Origin: Brevibacterium aurantiacum
GTDB lineage: Bacteria; Actinomycetota; Actinomycetes; Actinomycetales; Brevibacteriaceae
Direction of reading: 5' to 3'
Length of the DNA: 64,000 bases
Assembly: GCF_007558825.1 (NCBI RefSeq)
Contig: NZ_VLTK01000001.1
Coordinates: 310,001 to 374,000 of the forward strand
Every line of letters starts with the position of its first letter. The first letter of the stretch is position 1. The notes under the pieces were generated by a model. The model had not been told where the DNA came from. It did no database searches and saw only the letters and a program-made list of their open reading frames with translations. This document shows positions 62,387-64,000 of this stretch, in pieces. A program made the translations under genes and the position numbers.

Positions 62387-62424
62387 CGCCGAGGTGGTTC
62401 CACATTGGCGGGACCACCTCGGCG
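62387..62424. repeat. Inverted repeat between grpE and dnaJ
   Basis: CGCCGAGGTGGT / ACCACCTCGGCG, 12-bp perfect arms around 14 nt; each arm is a copy of the window-wide 11-mer CGCCGAGGTGG. A shorter CCGGGA/TCCCGG hairpin lies at about 62355. They may attenuate or process the operon mRNA. Confidence 0.7.
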
Positions 62425-62436
62425 AGGGTGTGGTTC

Positions 62437-63156
62437 TCAGTCTTCCGGCTGCTGCACGCCGACGCGCGCCGCACGGATGATGCGCTCACCCATACGGTAG
62501 CCCGGCTGCATGACCAGGAAGACGGTCGGAGTCTCAACATCGTCCGAAGGCTGCTGCATGAGTGCCTCATGCAGTCGCGGATCGAACTCGTCGCCGACCT
62601 CACCGTACTGCTCGACGCCGACCTTGTTCAGCGAGTCGATCAGCTTGTTCACGTGGGTCTCGAAAGGCCCAGAGACGTCGCCGTTCTCCTGCGCCAGGCG
62701 CACCTCGTCGAGCACGGGGATCAGGGCTTCGACGGCCTTGATCGTGCCACCGGTTGCTGCCCGCTCGCGTTCGCGATCGGCCCGCATCCGGTAGGCGGCG
62801 TACTCGGCGTTGATGCGCTTGAGGTCGGCCAGGTGCGCTGCGGCCTCAGTTCCCGGTGCGGGTTCGGCGGCCTCTTCGCCCTGTGCTGCCTCGGTGTCGT
62901 TCAACGTCGAAGCATCGGCTGGAATGTCGACGCCGAGGTCACTGGCATCGGCCAGATTCTCATCGGCATCTTGGACGCCCTCGGCGCCTTCGGCACCGGC
63001 AGCGTCGTTCGCGGCATTCTCCTCACCGGCCTCCGCCGAGGCCGACGCTGCGTCGGCCTCGGGGCGGAGCTCGCCGGTGTCCGGATCGATCCGGCGCTTG
63101 TCGCTGAAGGTGAAGCCTGGCTCCTCGGACGACGGATCGTTGCCCTCGGCAGTCAT
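62437..63156 (-). CDS. grpE: Nucleotide exchange factor GrpE
   Basis: 239-residue DnaK exchange factor. The N-terminal 125 residues are acidic and disordered (Glu/Ala/Asp-rich); the conserved long helix and head start near AAHLADLKRINAEYAAYRMRADRERERA and continue through AVEALIPVLDEVRLAQENGDVSG and the beta domain EFDPRLHEALMQQPSDDVETPTVFLVMQPGYRMGERIIRAARVGVQ. ATG 63156 overlaps the dnaK stop as TAATG and has GAGGAG 8 nt upstream, inside the dnaK tail, so translation is coupled. Confidence 0.96.
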   Translation of the reverse strand: MTAEGNDPSSEEPGFTFSDKRRIDPDTGELRPEADAASASAEAGEENAANDAAGAEGAEGVQDADENLADASDLGVDIPADASTLNDTEAAQGEEAAEPAPGTEAAAHLADLKRINAEYAAYRMRADRERERAATGGTIKAVEALIPVLDEVRLAQENGDVSGPFETHVNKLIDSLNKVGVEQYGEVGDEFDPRLHEALMQQPSDDVETPTVFLVMQPGYRMGERIIRAARVGVQQPED

Positions 63157-64000
63157 TACTTCTTCTCCTCGTCCTCTTCATCGACAACCTCAGCATCGAC
63201 GACATCGTCGTCGGCACTTGCATCGGAATCGCCTGCTGCCCCTTCACCAGCGGCACCTTCGGCACCTGGCTGGTTGTAGATGGCTTCGCCGATCTTCTGC
63301 TGGTTGGCGACAAGCTTGTCGTAGGCCGTCTTCACGGCGTCGTCGTCTTCACCCTTGAGAGCTTCCTTGAGAGCCTCAACGTCCGAGTTGATCTCGGTCT
63401 TGACCTCTTCGGGCAGCTTGTCCTCGTTGTCGGTGATGAGCTTCTCGGTCTGGTAGGCGAGGTTCTCCGCATTGTTGCGAGTGTCAGCGGCCTCACGGCG
63501 CTTCTTGTCCTCGTCTGCGTGCTCCTCGGCTTCCTTGACCATGCGGTCGATGTCTTCCTTCGGCAGTGCGGAACCGCCGGTGATCGTCATCGACTGCTCT
63601 GTGCCGGTGCCCTTGTCGGTGGCCGACACGTGCACGATGCCGTTGGCGTCGATGTCGAAGGCGACCTCGATCTGCGGGACGCCGCGAGGAGCTGGGGCGA
63701 TGCCAGTCAGCTCGAAGGTGCCCAGGTTCTTGTTGTCGCGAGTGAACTCGCGCTCACCCTGGAAGACCTGGATCGACACGGAGGGCTGGTTGTCCTCGGC
63801 CGTGGTGAAGGTTTCCGAGCGCTTGGTCGGGATCGGGGTGTTGCGCTCGATGAGCTTGGTCATCACGCCGCCCTTGGTCTCGAGCCCGAGCGACAGCGGG
63901 GTGACGTCGATGAGCAGAACGTCCTTGCGTTCGCCCACGAGGACACCGGCCTGCACGGCTGCGCCGATCGCGACGACCTCATCGGGGTTGACGCCCTTGT
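63156..64000 (-). CDS. dnaK: Chaperone DnaK (Hsp70), C-terminal part; 5' end outside window
   Basis: C-terminal 280 or so residues of Hsp70. Visible: the end of the ATPase domain ([17 protein letters not shown]), the linker and substrate domain ([86 protein letters not shown]) and the helical lid, ending in an acidic [11 protein letters not shown] tail. The gene continues past the right edge, where its promoter and HspR sites must lie. The stop overlaps the grpE start. Confidence 0.97.
   Translation of the reverse strand, partial: KGVNPDEVVAIGAAVQAGVLVGERKDVLLIDVTPLSLGLETKGGVMTKLIERNTPIPTKRSETFTTAEDNQPSVSIQVFQGEREFTRDNKNLGTFELTGIAPAPRGVPQIEVAFDIDANGIVHVSATDKGTGTEQSMTITGGSALPKEDIDRMVKEAEEHADEDKKRREAADTRNNAENLAYQTEKLITDNEDKLPEEVKTEINSDVEALKEALKGEDDDAVKTAYDKLVANQQKIGEAIYNQPGAEGAAGEGAAGDSDASADDDVVDAEVVDEEDEEKK

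Overview
The window reads as a chromosomal segment of a high-GC Gram-positive bacterium (Actinomycetota). A Micrococcales genus such as Brevibacterium is my best guess from general content, not a proven assignment. Support comes from strongly GC-biased third codon positions, frequent GTG/TTG starts, a GTP-dependent PEP carboxykinase, a DtxR/IdeR-type iron box, a bacterial proteasome activator (Bpa), an HspR repressor next to grpE/dnaJ/dnaK, and two LPXTG-type wall proteins. No phage, transposase, plasmid gene or CRISPR array was seen. Both edge genes (a histidine kinase and dnaK) are cut by the window.

Layout. 1-7.6 kb: leftward genes for a NarL-type histidine kinase, an MMPL exporter, nicotinamidase, a GrpB-like protein coupled to an iron-boxed siderophore-interacting protein, DoxX and a CPBP protease. 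7.8-16.4 kb: argG, an AlkD-like glycosylase, an alpha/beta hydrolase, tRNA-Arg(ACG), pckG with candidate CRP/GlxR-type control, and a PiT phosphate transporter behind a PHO-box-like triple repeat, with minisatellites between. 16.6-19.9 kb: a class III aminotransferase divergent from a PucR regulator.

19.9-29.2 kb is the most coherent system: an apparent trans-4-hydroxyproline (or related D-amino/imino acid) catabolic regulon. It holds an amino-acid ABC importer, two SDRs, a proline-racemase-superfamily enzyme with a Ser/Cys catalytic pair, a DHDPS-family deaminase/aldolase, a DadA-like FAD oxidase, a GntR/FCD regulator and an NAD(P)-binding protein. A shared 15-bp palindrome, GATTGT-N3-ACAATC, lies upstream of all three transcription units, so the cluster appears to be one GntR regulon.

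29.4-45.7 kb: tRNA-Ser(GCT), an LCP cell-wall ligase coupled to an FAD/NAD(P)-binding protein, a YhgE/Pip protein coupled to an MMPL exporter carrying what looks like a degenerate ABC-ATPase domain, its divergent TetR regulator with two tandem operators, an internally duplicated unknown protein, a C45-type hydrolase, an MBL hydrolase and an APC permease. 45.9-56.7 kb: tRNA-Ser(TGA), a Pep2/maltokinase-like probable pseudokinase with a long acidic tail, ilvA, a quinone oxidoreductase, bpa with an uncharacterised partner, two convergent HAD phosphatases, serS and a lipid-kinase family gene. 56.9-60.7 kb: two paralogous wall-anchored proteins. 60.8-64 kb: the leftward dnaK-grpE-dnaJ-hspR chaperone operon.

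At the DNA level, the 11-mer CGCCGAGGTGG (either strand) was found at 18 places by eye, in coding and intergenic DNA and in several reading frames. That is far more than base composition predicts and is unexplained.
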